Shown here piece by piece: positions 34,401 through 42,842 of a stretch of 64,000 nucleotides of DNA. Every line of letters starts with the position of its first letter. The stretch's first letter is position 1. Source of the stretch: Pelagerythrobacter sp041912895 (GTDB lineage: Bacteria; Pseudomonadota; Alphaproteobacteria; Sphingomonadales; Sphingomonadaceae). The stretch is from positions 124,001 to 188,000 of the forward strand of contig NZ_JAYSGI010000003.1 in NCBI RefSeq assembly GCF_041912895.1, in the 5' to 3' direction. The notes beneath the pieces are model-generated. The model was not told the origin of the DNA. It did no database searches and was given only the letters and a program-made list of their open reading frames with translations. The position numbers and the translations under genes were made by a program.

Positions 34401-34703
34401 ATGCCGTTCATCGAACACGCGCTCGCCGCGCTGGCGATCCAGATCGCGGTCGGCCTCCTGACGCGCAACTGGTGGGCAGGCGCGGCGCTCGCCTGCGGCT
34501 ATTTCATCGGGCGTGAAATTTCGCAGGCCGAATATCGCTGGATCGAGCATCTGGGCGAAGGGCTGCGCGGCAACATGCCGTGGTGGGGCGCGTTCGACCC
34601 GCGCGCCTGGCCGCGGGCGGACCAGGTGGCCGATCTCGTCGGCCCGATGATGGTGACGGTTCCGCTGGCATTCATGATGGAACGCCGCCGACACCGCCGA
34701 TAG
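34401..34703 (+). CDS. Small membrane-associated protein of unknown function
   Basis: This is a 100-residue protein. A hydrophobic segment lies at about 6-22 and another at about 25-37; a third (about 79-92, P-M-M-V-T-V-P-L-A-F-M-M) precedes a very basic tail (E-R-R-R-H-R-R). The middle is Trp-rich (Y-R-W-I-E-H-L-G, M-P-W-W-G-A-F). A GGAG sits 12-15 bases upstream of the ATG. It follows rfbA in the same direction and could be co-transcribed. I do not recognise a named family. Confidence 0.6.
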   Translation: MPFIEHALAALAIQIAVGLLTRNWWAGAALACGYFIGREISQAEYRWIEHLGEGLRGNMPWWGAFDPRAWPRADQVADLVGPMMVTVPLAFMMERRRHRR

Positions 34704-34710
34704 CGCGCCG

Positions 34711-35751
34711 TCAATCCTCGCTTTCGCTCATCGGACGGCGATTACCCGCAGGCTGCCAAGGCTGACCGATGCGCTTCTCGAACCGGTCGCGGACGGCCCA
34801 GAGCCAGCCGACGCGCCGCTCGGCGAGGCCCGGCAGGCTGAGCACGTCGCCGCCGAGCCACGGCAAGAACGGGTTGCGCCGGGCGTAGGACCAGATTTCG
34901 ACCCGCTCGCTCGGTTCGGCGGCAGCGCCGCGCGCGTGAAATCCGCCGGTATCGGCGACCACTAGTGTGTTCGCGGGAACCGCCAGCCCTTCGGCCGGGG
35001 GCAAGTTCATCGCAGCGAGGTCGTCGTCGCCGACCCGTGGCGATCCACGCCCCGAGAGCCGGTCGATGGCCGCGGGATCGGCGAGGCTGCGCCGGTGTTC
35101 CCACGCCAGCCGCTCGGGTGTGAACCGATGCGATCCGCGCACATAGGTGAACGGCCCATCTTCCGGTGTCACCGGGTTGAGGAACAGCCAGGCCTTCATC
35201 GAGGCGTGGAAGCTGTCTGCGTGGAGCGCCTGCTGCGGGTCGGGCTCGGTACCGCCCGCGTTGCTCGTGATGGTCTGCACGTAATGCAGCGGTGCGATGC
35301 GGAAGCTGGCGACGTAGTGGAACAATGCGGTGACATCGCGCCGCGCGAGGAACCGCCGCAGTTCCGGGATGGCATCGAGCATCAGGGGATCGATCGCCAT
35401 GCGCCGGGTAATCGCATCGCCCTGCCGCATCTCGCGCGCCGGACCGACATAGCTCAGGATCGCGCGGCGAAGCGCCGCGAATTCTTCCGGGGGCACGGCA
35501 TTCTCGATCGCCACGAAGCCGTCGCGGTCGAACGCTTCTCGCCATTCGCGCGGCACGTGGCGGGCGAGGCGGCGGCGGCGCCAGCGGCATAGCGCATCGG
35601 CGACCGCAGTGCGCGTCCGATGCAGCCCCATGCGGTTGAGCCGCTGCGAACCGATCAGCGGATGGTCGAGAAAGCTCTTGGCCGAAGTGGCGAGCTGCGC
35701 CACCCGGATCGGCAGCAGGGCGATATCTCTGGCCCGGGTTGCGATCGTCAT
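34711..35751 (-). CDS. Phytanoyl-CoA dioxygenase (PhyH)-family protein coupled to kdsA
   Basis: This 346-residue putative Fe(II)/2-oxoglutarate dioxygenase has the proximal metal motif H-A-D at 177-179, followed by a distal His in F-H-A-R-G-A and the 2-oxoglutarate-binding Arg in S-E-R-V-E-I-W. The motif D-G-P-F-T-Y-V-R-G-S-H-R is typical of the family. The N-terminal about 80 residues are basic and not conserved with the core. Its ATG at 35751 overlaps the kdsA stop by four bases, so it is translationally coupled to Kdo synthesis. Hydroxylation of Kdo or of a sugar or lipid in the linker is an attractive but unproven role. Confidence 0.82.
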   Translation of the reverse strand: MTIATRARDIALLPIRVAQLATSAKSFLDHPLIGSQRLNRMGLHRTRTAVADALCRWRRRRLARHVPREWREAFDRDGFVAIENAVPPEEFAALRRAILSYVGPAREMRQGDAITRRMAIDPLMLDAIPELRRFLARRDVTALFHYVASFRIAPLHYVQTITSNAGGTEPDPQQALHADSFHASMKAWLFLNPVTPEDGPFTYVRGSHRFTPERLAWEHRRSLADPAAIDRLSGRGSPRVGDDDLAAMNLPPAEGLAVPANTLVVADTGGFHARGAAAEPSERVEIWSYARRNPFLPWLGGDVLSLPGLAERRVGWLWAVRDRFEKRIGQPWQPAGNRRPMSESED

Positions 35752-36581
35752 TCGCTGCTCTTGACCAGCGCGTCGATCGCCTGGAGCCGGGCCACCAGCG
35801 GTTCGAACCGGTCGAGCGGAAGCGCGTTCGGCCCGTCCGACAGCGCGTTCGCCGGATCGGGATGCGTTTCCATGAACACGCCCGACACACCGGCAGCCAC
35901 CGCCGCGCGTGCGAGCAGCGGCACGTATTCGCTCTGCCCGCCCGATTTCGCGCCCAGCCCGCCCGGCTGCTGCACCGAATGGGTCGCGTCGAACACCACC
36001 GGGCACCCGGTTTCCGCCATGATGGACAGCCCGCGCATGTCGGAGACGAGCGTGTTGTAGCCGAACGATGTGCCACGGTCGCAGAGCAGGAAATTATCCT
36101 GTTCATGCCCGGCGGCGGCGGCGGCGTTGCGCGCCTTGGCGACCACGTGCTGCATGTCGGCAGGCGCCATGAACTGCGCCTTCTTGATGTTTACCGGCTT
36201 GCCCGTAGCGGCGACCGCGGCGATGAAATCGGTCTGGCGCGCGAGGAAAGCGGGGGTCTGGAGCACGTCGACCACTTCGGCGACCGGCGCGGCCTGCGCC
36301 GGCTCGTGCACGTCGGTCAACACCGGCAGCCCGGTTTCGGCGCGGACTTTTTCGAGGATGCGTAGTCCTTCTTCGATGCCCGGGCCGCGAAAGGACGCGT
36401 CCGAACTGCGGTTGGCCTTGTCGAACGAGCTCTTGAAGATGACGAGCAGGCCTAGCCTGTCGGCGACCCCGGCAAGCGCCTCGGCCACGCCGAGTGCATG
36501 GCTCTCGCTCTCGATTACGCACGGACCTGCGATGACGAACAGTGGGCTGGTGGCTGAAATATCGTGTCCGCAGAGTATCAT
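35748..36581 (-). CDS. kdsA: 3-deoxy-8-phosphooctulonate synthase (Kdo-8-P synthase)
   Basis: This 277-residue enzyme condenses arabinose-5-phosphate with phosphoenolpyruvate. It has F-K-S-S-F-D-K-A-N-R-S-S, T-D-V-H-E and D-A-T-H-S-V-Q-Q-P-G. Cys21 in G-P-C-V-I-E-S occupies the position that distinguishes metal-dependent (class II) enzymes from the Asn-containing E. coli type. An in-frame ATG at 36635 would add 18 residues; 36581 fits the family and has a purine-rich AGAAGAAAG upstream. It is divergent from kdsD across about 190 bases that should hold both promoters. Confidence 0.95.
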   Translation of the reverse strand: MILCGHDISATSPLFVIAGPCVIESESHALGVAEALAGVADRLGLLVIFKSSFDKANRSSDASFRGPGIEEGLRILEKVRAETGLPVLTDVHEPAQAAPVAEVVDVLQTPAFLARQTDFIAAVAATGKPVNIKKAQFMAPADMQHVVAKARNAAAAAGHEQDNFLLCDRGTSFGYNTLVSDMRGLSIMAETGCPVVFDATHSVQQPGGLGAKSGGQSEYVPLLARAAVAAGVSGVFMETHPDPANALSDGPNALPLDRFEPLVARLQAIDALVKSSE

Positions 36582-36775
36582 GCGTGCTTTCTTCTGTCGT
36601 TGCGCCACCCCGTAAGATATTGGTCGCAATTGCAATTTGCCATGCCTTTAGCCTAAGGCAATGCGTTGCAACATGAAATCCGCCCTGCTCATGGCCGGAA
36701 ACGTGTCGCCGCAGGTTTCACCCGGCTCGCAGAACCGCGATGGAAGCCGGACAATTTGAAGAGTTGAAGCACGCC

Positions 36776-37762
36776 ATGAATGTCGAGGTCGCACAGCATA
36801 ATTACGCGAAATCCGCGTTGCAAACGCTGGATATCGAACTCGAAGGCCTCATGGCGCTCAGGCGCGCGCTCGAGGATTCGGGACTGAGCCGCGAGCTTGG
36901 GAAAGCCATTCGCCTCTTCGCCGCGACCAAGGGGCGGATCATCGTCACGGGAATCGGCAAGAGCGGCCACGTCGCGCGCAAGATCGCGGCGACGATGTGC
37001 TCTACCGGCAGCTCGGCGCTCTACCTCCATCCTGCCGAGGCCAGCCATGGCGATCTGGGCATCATCGCGAAGAACGATGTCGTGCTGGCGATCACCTGGT
37101 CGGGCGAAACGAGCGAACTGGGTGATATCTTCAGCTTCTGCCAGCGCTACGGCATGCCCCTCGTGGTGGCGACCGCCAACGAGAACAGCACGGCCGCGCG
37201 GGCCGCCGATGTCTGCCTCAAACTTCCCGAAGTACGCGAGGCGTGCCCCAATGCGCTGGCGCCGACCACTTCGACCACCTTGCAGCTCGTTATCGGCGAT
37301 GCGCTGGCGGTCGCCCTCATCGAAGCGCGGGGCTTTTCGTCCGGCGATTTCCGGGTTTTCCACCCCGGCGGCCGCCTCGGTGCGCAGTTGAGCACGGTGG
37401 CGCATGTCATGGGGACGGGCGAGGCGGTGCCGCAAGTCCTCGACGACGCCACGCTGATGAGCGCGACGATCGAGATGAACCGCAAACGCTACGGCTGTAC
37501 GGCGGTGGTCGACGATGGCGGAAAGCTCGTCGGCGCCTTCACCGACGGCGATCTGCGCCGCTGCATCGCGGTCTACGACCTGAACGATCCGATCGAGCCG
37601 CACATGTCGCGCAGTCCGATGGCCGTCGATGGCGCGATGCTGTGCAGCGAGGCGCTCGCGATCATGAACGAGAACGCCGTTTCGGTGCTTTTCGTCACCG
37701 AGGCGGAGAAGCTGCTCGGCATCGTCCACATGCACGACATCGTCAGGCTGGGCCTTGAATAG
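36776..37762 (+). CDS. kdsD: Arabinose-5-phosphate isomerase (KpsF/KdsD)
   Basis: This 328-residue enzyme converts ribulose-5-phosphate to arabinose-5-phosphate for Kdo. An N-terminal SIS domain (about 30-180) contains T-G-I-G-K-S-G-H and S-G-E-T-S-E-L; two C-terminal CBS domains follow (about 200-328). The ATG at 36776 gives the family length (E. coli KdsD 328) and aligns the SIS motif correctly; an ATG at 36740 would add 12 residues with no ribosome-binding site. kdsB overlaps its 3' end by 8 bases. Confidence 0.94.
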   Translation: MNVEVAQHNYAKSALQTLDIELEGLMALRRALEDSGLSRELGKAIRLFAATKGRIIVTGIGKSGHVARKIAATMCSTGSSALYLHPAEASHGDLGIIAKNDVVLAITWSGETSELGDIFSFCQRYGMPLVVATANENSTAARAADVCLKLPEVREACPNALAPTTSTTLQLVIGDALAVALIEARGFSSGDFRVFHPGGRLGAQLSTVAHVMGTGEAVPQVLDDATLMSATIEMNRKRYGCTAVVDDGGKLVGAFTDGDLRRCIAVYDLNDPIEPHMSRSPMAVDGAMLCSEALAIMNENAVSVLFVTEAEKLLGIVHMHDIVRLGLE

Positions 37763-38594
37763 CACGCGTGACGCGGCCGCTGCGGCGGCCGATCTGATCG
37801 TCATTCCCGCGCGATACGGCTCCACCCGGCTGCCGGGAAAGCCGCTCGTTCCCATCGCGGGCCGGACGTTGCTCGAGCGCGTGCTGGCCAATGCCGTGGA
37901 GGCCGCGCGTCTGGCGGGCGAGTGCGCGGTGATCGTCGCGACCGACGATACGCGCATCGCCGATCATGCCGAGGCGCTTGGCGCACAGACCGTGCTGACC
38001 GATCCAACGCTGGATTCAGGCTCCGCCCGAGCCCGCGCGGCTGCGCATCGGCAGGCCAGCCTGCCCGAACGCGTCGTCTGCCTGCAGGGCGATGCGCCGT
38101 TCATCGCGCCGCAGGTCGTAGCGCGAATGATCGAAACGCTGCGGCAGGGCGACGCCGATGTCGCGACGCCGGTCTATCCGCTCGACTGGGATCGGCTGGA
38201 CCGGTTGCGTGCGCACAAGCGGACGACGCCGTTCAGCGGCACGACCTGCCTGCGCGCCGCGGACGGCCGTGCGCTGTGGTTTTCCAAGCGTATCCTTCCC
38301 GCGATCCGTGACGAAGCTGTCTTGCGCGAACGGCAGGCGATGTCGCCCGTGTGGCAGCACCTGGGGCTCTATGCCTATACGATGCAAGCGCTCGACTGGT
38401 TCGCAGCGGCATCACCGGGTACCTACGAGGTGCTGGAAGGACTCGAGCAGTTGCGCTTTCTCGAAAACGGTCGCGCGATCGCTACCGTGCCGGTCGATCC
38501 GCCCGAACATGCCCTGTCGGGTATCGACACGCCTGCCGATGTCGCCTTGGCCGAGGAAGCCATCGCGCGGTTAGGCGATCCGTTTCCGGGGTGA
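37755..38594 (+). CDS. kdsB: CMP-Kdo synthetase
   Basis: This 279-residue enzyme activates Kdo with CTP. It has I-P-A-R-Y-G-S-T-R-L-P-G-K-P-L, V-A-T-D-D-T-R-I, L-Q-G-D-A-P-F-I and the late G-L-Y-A-Y motif. The usual first ATG is missing: the best start is TTG at 37755, overlapping kdsD, with a short Ala-rich leader before the conserved P-A-R-Y-G. With kdsA and kdsD, three of the four CMP-Kdo enzymes are here; a KdsC phosphatase gene is not seen in the window. Confidence 0.92.
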   Translation: MNSTRDAAAAAADLIVIPARYGSTRLPGKPLVPIAGRTLLERVLANAVEAARLAGECAVIVATDDTRIADHAEALGAQTVLTDPTLDSGSARARAAAHRQASLPERVVCLQGDAPFIAPQVVARMIETLRQGDADVATPVYPLDWDRLDRLRAHKRTTPFSGTTCLRAADGRALWFSKRILPAIRDEAVLRERQAMSPVWQHLGLYAYTMQALDWFAAASPGTYEVLEGLEQLRFLENGRAIATVPVDPPEHALSGIDTPADVALAEEAIARLGDPFPG

Positions 38595-38665
38595 GGTCCG
38601 GAAGAAGGCCCTCAGGAAAGCGGCGTCTTTGCGGCTGGAGCGGCAGCCGCTAGGGCTGGCAGCGC

Positions 38666-39280
38666 ATGTTCGTCGTCGTCCGCCATAGCAACACTTTCGA
38701 GGCCGGAGAGCCGCCGCGCAGGATCGGCGCGCGCACCGACCTGCCGCTGACCGCGAAGGGGACCGAGCAAGCCCGCGCGCTTGGCCGCCATTTCGCGGAC
38801 GAGGGCTGGCGGTTCACCCGAGTGTTGGCGTCTCCGCTGCGCCGTACGCGCGAGACCGCGGCAGGGATCCTCGCCGCGCAGCCCGATCCGGCGCCAGCGC
38901 CGCAGGACGCCGAATTCCTGCGCGAGATCGACCATGGACCCGACGAGAACGCGCGCGAGGACGCGGTGCTGGCGCGTATCGGCCAAGCGGCGCTGGCGGC
39001 GTGGGACGACCGTGCCGAGCCGCCGCCGGGCTGGATCGTCGATGCCGAGGCGCGCCTTGCCGCATGGCGCGTGCTGTTTGCCGGGATGGACGCGGAGACA
39101 GGCCCGGTGCTTCTCGTCACCAGCAACGGCGCGGCGCGCTTCGCGCTGATGGCCGATCCGGCATTGCAGCGCGCCGCCGCCGCGCTGCCGTCGCTGAAGC
39201 TGGCGACCGGCAGCTACGGCGTGATCGCGCGCGATCGGGCTGGAGAACTGGCGATCCACACCTGGGGTGCGGTGCCGTGA
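38666..39280 (+). CDS. Histidine-phosphatase-superfamily protein with altered active site
   Basis: This 204-residue protein has the phosphoglycerate-mutase fold: V-V-R-H-S-N-T-F-E at the N-terminus, A-S-P-L-R-R-T-R-E-T-A, and L-R-E-I-D-H-G-P-D-E-N. Two departures stand out: the usual R-H-G is R-H-S, and the second catalytic His segment (S-H-G in active enzymes) reads T-S-N-G-A-A-R-F-A, with Asn for His. The nucleophilic His is kept. It lies between kdsB and the KpsC-like gene and shares a four-base overlap (GTGA) with the latter. A phosphatase role in Kdo or capsule synthesis is possible but uncertain given the substitution. Confidence 0.82.
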   Translation: MFVVVRHSNTFEAGEPPRRIGARTDLPLTAKGTEQARALGRHFADEGWRFTRVLASPLRRTRETAAGILAAQPDPAPAPQDAEFLREIDHGPDENAREDAVLARIGQAALAAWDDRAEPPPGWIVDAEARLAAWRVLFAGMDAETGPVLLVTSNGAARFALMADPALQRAAAALPSLKLATGSYGVIARDRAGELAIHTWGAVP

Positions 39281-40914
39281 CCGAACGTGCCGTGCCGCCG
39301 CTCCTGCGCGCGCCGCCGTTTCCGGAATGGCGTGACGAAGATGGTTCCGCACCCCCGATCGAAGATGCTTTCGAGGGCATGGAGCGCGCCGCGCTGTTCG
39401 AAGCCGCGCGCCGCGCGCGGGTCGGCGGGCGGTTCTGGGGCGAGCCCGCGTCACTCGCGCAGCCGCCCCGCATCGTCGTGCGCGCGGATAACGCGCCCGA
39501 GCCGACGCGCGAGGGCGATGCTGAACCCGCCTCGTGGATCGGGCGAGACGACACCGACCCGTGGTCGGTTCTGCCCGGCGCGGGCCGTCTCGTCGCACAC
39601 GGCGATGACGAATGGGTGGCGATCGCGCGGATCGCGGGCGTTCCGGTGCGGGTGGTTTCCTCCGGAGCGTTCGGCTCGCCGGAAGACGACGACACGGACC
39701 TCGACGCGCGCGCAGCGGCCGCGCTGTGCAGGCCGCTGCGCGATCCTTTCGGCGACGGCTGGCTGGCGCCGCTCGACGCGATCGCGCTGTTGGCCGAATG
39801 GCGCACGGTCATCGACGCCAACCGCGGCGCGCCGGGCGAAGCCATCGTCGCCGTGTTGGGCATGGCGTGGTGGAAGAAGGCCGAGATCCGGCGGTTCCTC
39901 TGGGTGCCGGGCATATCGCTGGCGTTCGTTTCCGACGCGCGCCGGGCGCTCGATATCGCCCGCGACAAGGGCGGGGCGCTGGCGGTCTGGCCCTCGCGCG
40001 TGTCGCCCGCACTGATCGCCGAGGCGAAGCAGCGCGGTGTTCCGCTCGTGCGGGTCGAGGACGGGTTCGTCCGCTCGGTCGGCCTCGGGAGTGATCTGGT
40101 GCCGCCCGCCTCGATCGTGGTCGACCGCCACGGCATCCATTTCGACCCGCGCGAACCGAGCGATCTCGAAGCGATCCTCGCGCAGACCCGCTTCGCGCCA
40201 GACCTGCTGACGCGCGCCCGCCGGCTGGCGGAAAGCATCGTGGCAGGCGGGATCAGCAAATATTCTGCGGGGACAGGCGCGACCGGCGACCTGCCGGACC
40301 GCGCCGACGGCGTGCGGCGCGTGCTGGTGCCGGGGCAGGTGGAGGACGACATGTCGGTGCTCGCGGGGGGCGGCGGCCTGACCTCGAACCTCGAATTGCT
40401 GCGCCGCGTCCGCGAACTCGAACCCGACGCCGAAATCTGGTGGCGGCCGCATCCGGACGTCGATGCCGGGCACCGCAACGGCGCGGTGGCCGACGAGGCC
40501 GCGCTCGAATACGCCGACCGGATCGTGCGCGGGGGCAGCATCGCGCACCTGCTCGACCGGGTGGACGGGCTCCATGTGCTCACTTCGCTTACCGGGTTCG
40601 AGGCGCTGCTGCGCGGGCGCGACGTCACCTGCCACGGCACGCCGTTCTACGCCGGATGGGGCCTGACGCGCGATCTCGGCACGGTGCCCGAGGGGCGCGG
40701 GCGCAAGCTGTCGCTCGACGAGCTCGTGGCGGGCGTGCTGATCCTCTACCCGCGCTATCTCGACCCGGTCAGCGGGCTGCCGTGCCCGCCCGAGGTGCTG
40801 GTGCGGCGCATGGCGGAGAATCGGATGGTGAACCGGCAGGGCTGGATCGGGCCGGTGCGCCGGTTCCAAGGGCGCGTGATGGCGCGTCTGCGGCGGCGGG
40901 GTGCAGTGCGATGA
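39277..40914 (+). CDS. kpsC: KpsC-like capsule linker beta-Kdo transferase
   Basis: This 545-residue protein starts at GTG 39277, overlapping the upstream stop. Residues about 220-520 form one complete KpsC module: V-E-D-G-F-V-R-S-V-G-L-G, D-R-H-G-I-H-F-D, V-P-G-Q-V-E-D-D, P-H-P-D-V-D-A-G, T-S-L-T-G-F-E-A-L-L-R-G and L-I-L-Y-P-R-Y-L-D-P. E. coli KpsC (about 675 residues) has two modules with different Kdo linkages. Here residues about 1-210 look like only the tail of a first module (G-D-D-E-W-V-A-I-A, D-P-F-G-D-G-W). It should extend the poly-Kdo linker on the lipid anchor at the inner membrane. Confidence 0.86.
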   Translation: MTERAVPPLLRAPPFPEWRDEDGSAPPIEDAFEGMERAALFEAARRARVGGRFWGEPASLAQPPRIVVRADNAPEPTREGDAEPASWIGRDDTDPWSVLPGAGRLVAHGDDEWVAIARIAGVPVRVVSSGAFGSPEDDDTDLDARAAAALCRPLRDPFGDGWLAPLDAIALLAEWRTVIDANRGAPGEAIVAVLGMAWWKKAEIRRFLWVPGISLAFVSDARRALDIARDKGGALAVWPSRVSPALIAEAKQRGVPLVRVEDGFVRSVGLGSDLVPPASIVVDRHGIHFDPREPSDLEAILAQTRFAPDLLTRARRLAESIVAGGISKYSAGTGATGDLPDRADGVRRVLVPGQVEDDMSVLAGGGGLTSNLELLRRVRELEPDAEIWWRPHPDVDAGHRNGAVADEAALEYADRIVRGGSIAHLLDRVDGLHVLTSLTGFEALLRGRDVTCHGTPFYAGWGLTRDLGTVPEGRGRKLSLDELVAGVLILYPRYLDPVSGLPCPPEVLVRRMAENRMVNRQGWIGPVRRFQGRVMARLRRRGAVR

Positions 40915-42125
40915 CCGGGCCGATCCTCGACATCTCGCGGCTCATCTCGCGCGTGCGCTATTCGACGCCGAGCGGGGTCGACCGGGTGGAGATGGCCTAT
41001 GCCCGCGGCCTCTCGCGCATCTATGGCGAGGCGCTGGCGTTCGCGGCGGTGCATCCCTCGGGCATATACGGCAGGCTCCCGCGCGCAGCCGCGCTCGCCT
41101 ATCTCGACGAACTGGAGCGCCGCTGGTCGCACGAGGGCCAGGCGGAGCGGCGGATGCTGTCGCCATCGGTCGCGCGCTGGATGGCGCGGCTTGCGCCAGT
41201 GCGCAGCGGGATCGGATCGGGCGGCGTCTACGTGCAGGTCTCGCCGCATCACCTCACCCGCGAGCGGCAGGTGCGCCACATCCTCGCGCGCGAGAAGGCA
41301 CGTTTCGTGTGCATGGTCCACGATCTGGTGCCGATCGAATATCCCGAATACGCGCGTCCCGGCGGCGCGGCGCTGCACGAGCGCCGGATGGAGACGGTGG
41401 CGCGGCTGGCCGATACGGTGATCGTCAATTCGGCGGCGACCGGCGATTCTTTCGCACGCTGGGCCGAGGGCTGCGGCATGGCGCCGCCGCCGATCCACGT
41501 CGCGCTGCTGGGGACCGAGCCGGTGGCCGAGGCCGCGCCTGCGCCTTCGCCCGACGGGCGGCCGTATTTCCTCTGTCTCGGTACGATCGAGCCGCGCAAG
41601 AACCACTTGCTGCTGCTGCACCTCTGGCGGCGCATGGCGGAAAGCCTGCCGGCCGAGGCGGTGCCGCGCCTCGTGGTGGTCGGCCGCCGGGGGTGGGAAA
41701 ACGAGCAGATCGTCGACCTGCTCGACCGGTGCCCGGCATTGTCGCCGCACGTCGCCGAGGTGAACACGTGCCCCGACCGCGAACTGGCCGGGCTGATCCG
41801 CGGCGCACGCGCGCTGGTGATGCCGTCGTTCGCGGAAGGCTACGGGATGCCGGTGGCGGAGGCGCTCTCGGTGGGAACGCCGGTGATCGCCAGCGACCTG
41901 CCCGCGCATCGCGAGGTTGGGGGACCGGTGCCCGATTTCCTCGATCCGCTGGACGGGCCGGGCTGGCAGGCGGCGATCCTCGACCATGCCGCGCGCGGAC
42001 CGCTCCACGCCGCGCAGGTGGCGCGCGTTCCGCAACGCCCCGCGCTCGATTGGGATACGCACATGGCGATTGCGGCGAAGGTGATCGACGGCGCGATGCC
42101 CGGATCGGCCGATCTCAACGTTTGA
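40911..42125 (+). CDS. Glycosyltransferase family 4
   Basis: This 404-residue GT-B enzyme has D-I-S-R-L-I-S-R near its start, V-H-D-L-V-P-I-E-Y-P-E-Y in the N-lobe, and in the C-lobe L-G-T-I-E-P-R-K-N-H and F-A-E-G-Y-G-M-P-V-A-E-A-L-S-V-G-T-P, the donor-binding motif of GT4. The first 20 residues resemble capsule glycosyltransferases with S-G-V-D-R-V-E. Its ATG overlaps the kpsC stop (ATGA), so it may add the first sugar beyond the Kdo linker. The 3' end overlaps the convergent hydroxylase gene by 11 bases. Confidence 0.9.
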   Translation: MTGPILDISRLISRVRYSTPSGVDRVEMAYARGLSRIYGEALAFAAVHPSGIYGRLPRAAALAYLDELERRWSHEGQAERRMLSPSVARWMARLAPVRSGIGSGGVYVQVSPHHLTRERQVRHILAREKARFVCMVHDLVPIEYPEYARPGGAALHERRMETVARLADTVIVNSAATGDSFARWAEGCGMAPPPIHVALLGTEPVAEAAPAPSPDGRPYFLCLGTIEPRKNHLLLLHLWRRMAESLPAEAVPRLVVVGRRGWENEQIVDLLDRCPALSPHVAEVNTCPDRELAGLIRGARALVMPSFAEGYGMPVAEALSVGTPVIASDLPAHREVGGPVPDFLDPLDGPGWQAAILDHAARGPLHAAQVARVPQRPALDWDTHMAIAAKVIDGAMPGSADLNV

Positions 42126-42750
42126 GCGAGGTGATCCTGCTGCCGAACACGCGATCCCAGGGCAGCCCGGTGATCGCGTAGTGGCTGTCGTGATCGACGT
42201 AGTGATGGCGCATGTGGTGGCGCTTCAGCACGCGTCCGATCGGCCCGCGCATCGGCCACTGGTGGCACGCGTAATGCACGGTGTCGTACACGACGTAGCC
42301 GATCATGAAGCCGAGGAAGAGCCAAGTGCCCGCGGCCGCGAACGCGCCGGCCATCGCGGCCCAGATGCACGCCCCGATCGGCACGCTCAGGATCGGCGGC
42401 ATGAGGTTGCGCAGCGGATCGCGCGGTTCGTCGTGATGGTTGCCGTGCAGCACGAAGATCAGCCAGTTGACCACGCGCGACTGAGACTTCCAGTGAAACA
42501 GGTAGCGGTGCACCGCATATTCGAACAGCGACCATGCCACCCATCCGGCGAGGATCAGTCCGACGCCCGCGAGCGGAGAAACGGTGCCCCAGCCAGCCAG
42601 CGCGATCAGCGGAAGCAGCACGCTCCACAGCACCGCGAACCAGCGGAACGAGATGACGGTAAGTCCCTCGAGCCAGGCAGTGCCGAACAGGCTCAGCCGT
42701 CTGAAAGATGCATTGCGACCGGTCATGTCCATCAGTTCTCGACAGAACAT
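42115..42750 (-). CDS. Fatty-acid hydroxylase / sterol-desaturase-family membrane enzyme
   Basis: This is a roughly 211-residue integral membrane di-iron enzyme. The histidine clusters of the superfamily are complete: H-R-Y-L-F-H, H-G-N-H-H, H-Y-A-C-H and H-H-M-R-H-H, followed by H-Y-A-I-T-G. Hydrophobic segments surround them. This pattern is closest to fatty-acid 2-hydroxylases and carotenoid/sterol hydroxylases. The start is uncertain among ATGs at 42750, 42732 and 42726; none has a strong ribosome-binding site. It is divergent from the SDR gene and sits inside the KpsC-KpsS interval, suggesting modification of a lipid, perhaps the capsule anchor (inference). Confidence 0.86.
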   Translation of the reverse strand: MFCRELMDMTGRNASFRRLSLFGTAWLEGLTVISFRWFAVLWSVLLPLIALAGWGTVSPLAGVGLILAGWVAWSLFEYAVHRYLFHWKSQSRVVNWLIFVLHGNHHDEPRDPLRNLMPPILSVPIGACIWAAMAGAFAAAGTWLFLGFMIGYVVYDTVHYACHQWPMRGPIGRVLKRHHMRHHYVDHDSHYAITGLPWDRVFGSRITSLKR

Positions 42751-42842
42751 GCGGATTTCTGTCAAGCGATGAAGGCCCGATGGCGCGACAAAATAACTTC
42801 GATTATCGGTCAGTCGACGAGGACTGTGACACGGTGACCACA

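Noticed and set aside
32502..34694. A 730-codon minus-strand frame opposite rfbD and rfbA
   Set aside because: Both plus-strand genes carry complete catalytic motifs; the antisense frame is compositional noise.
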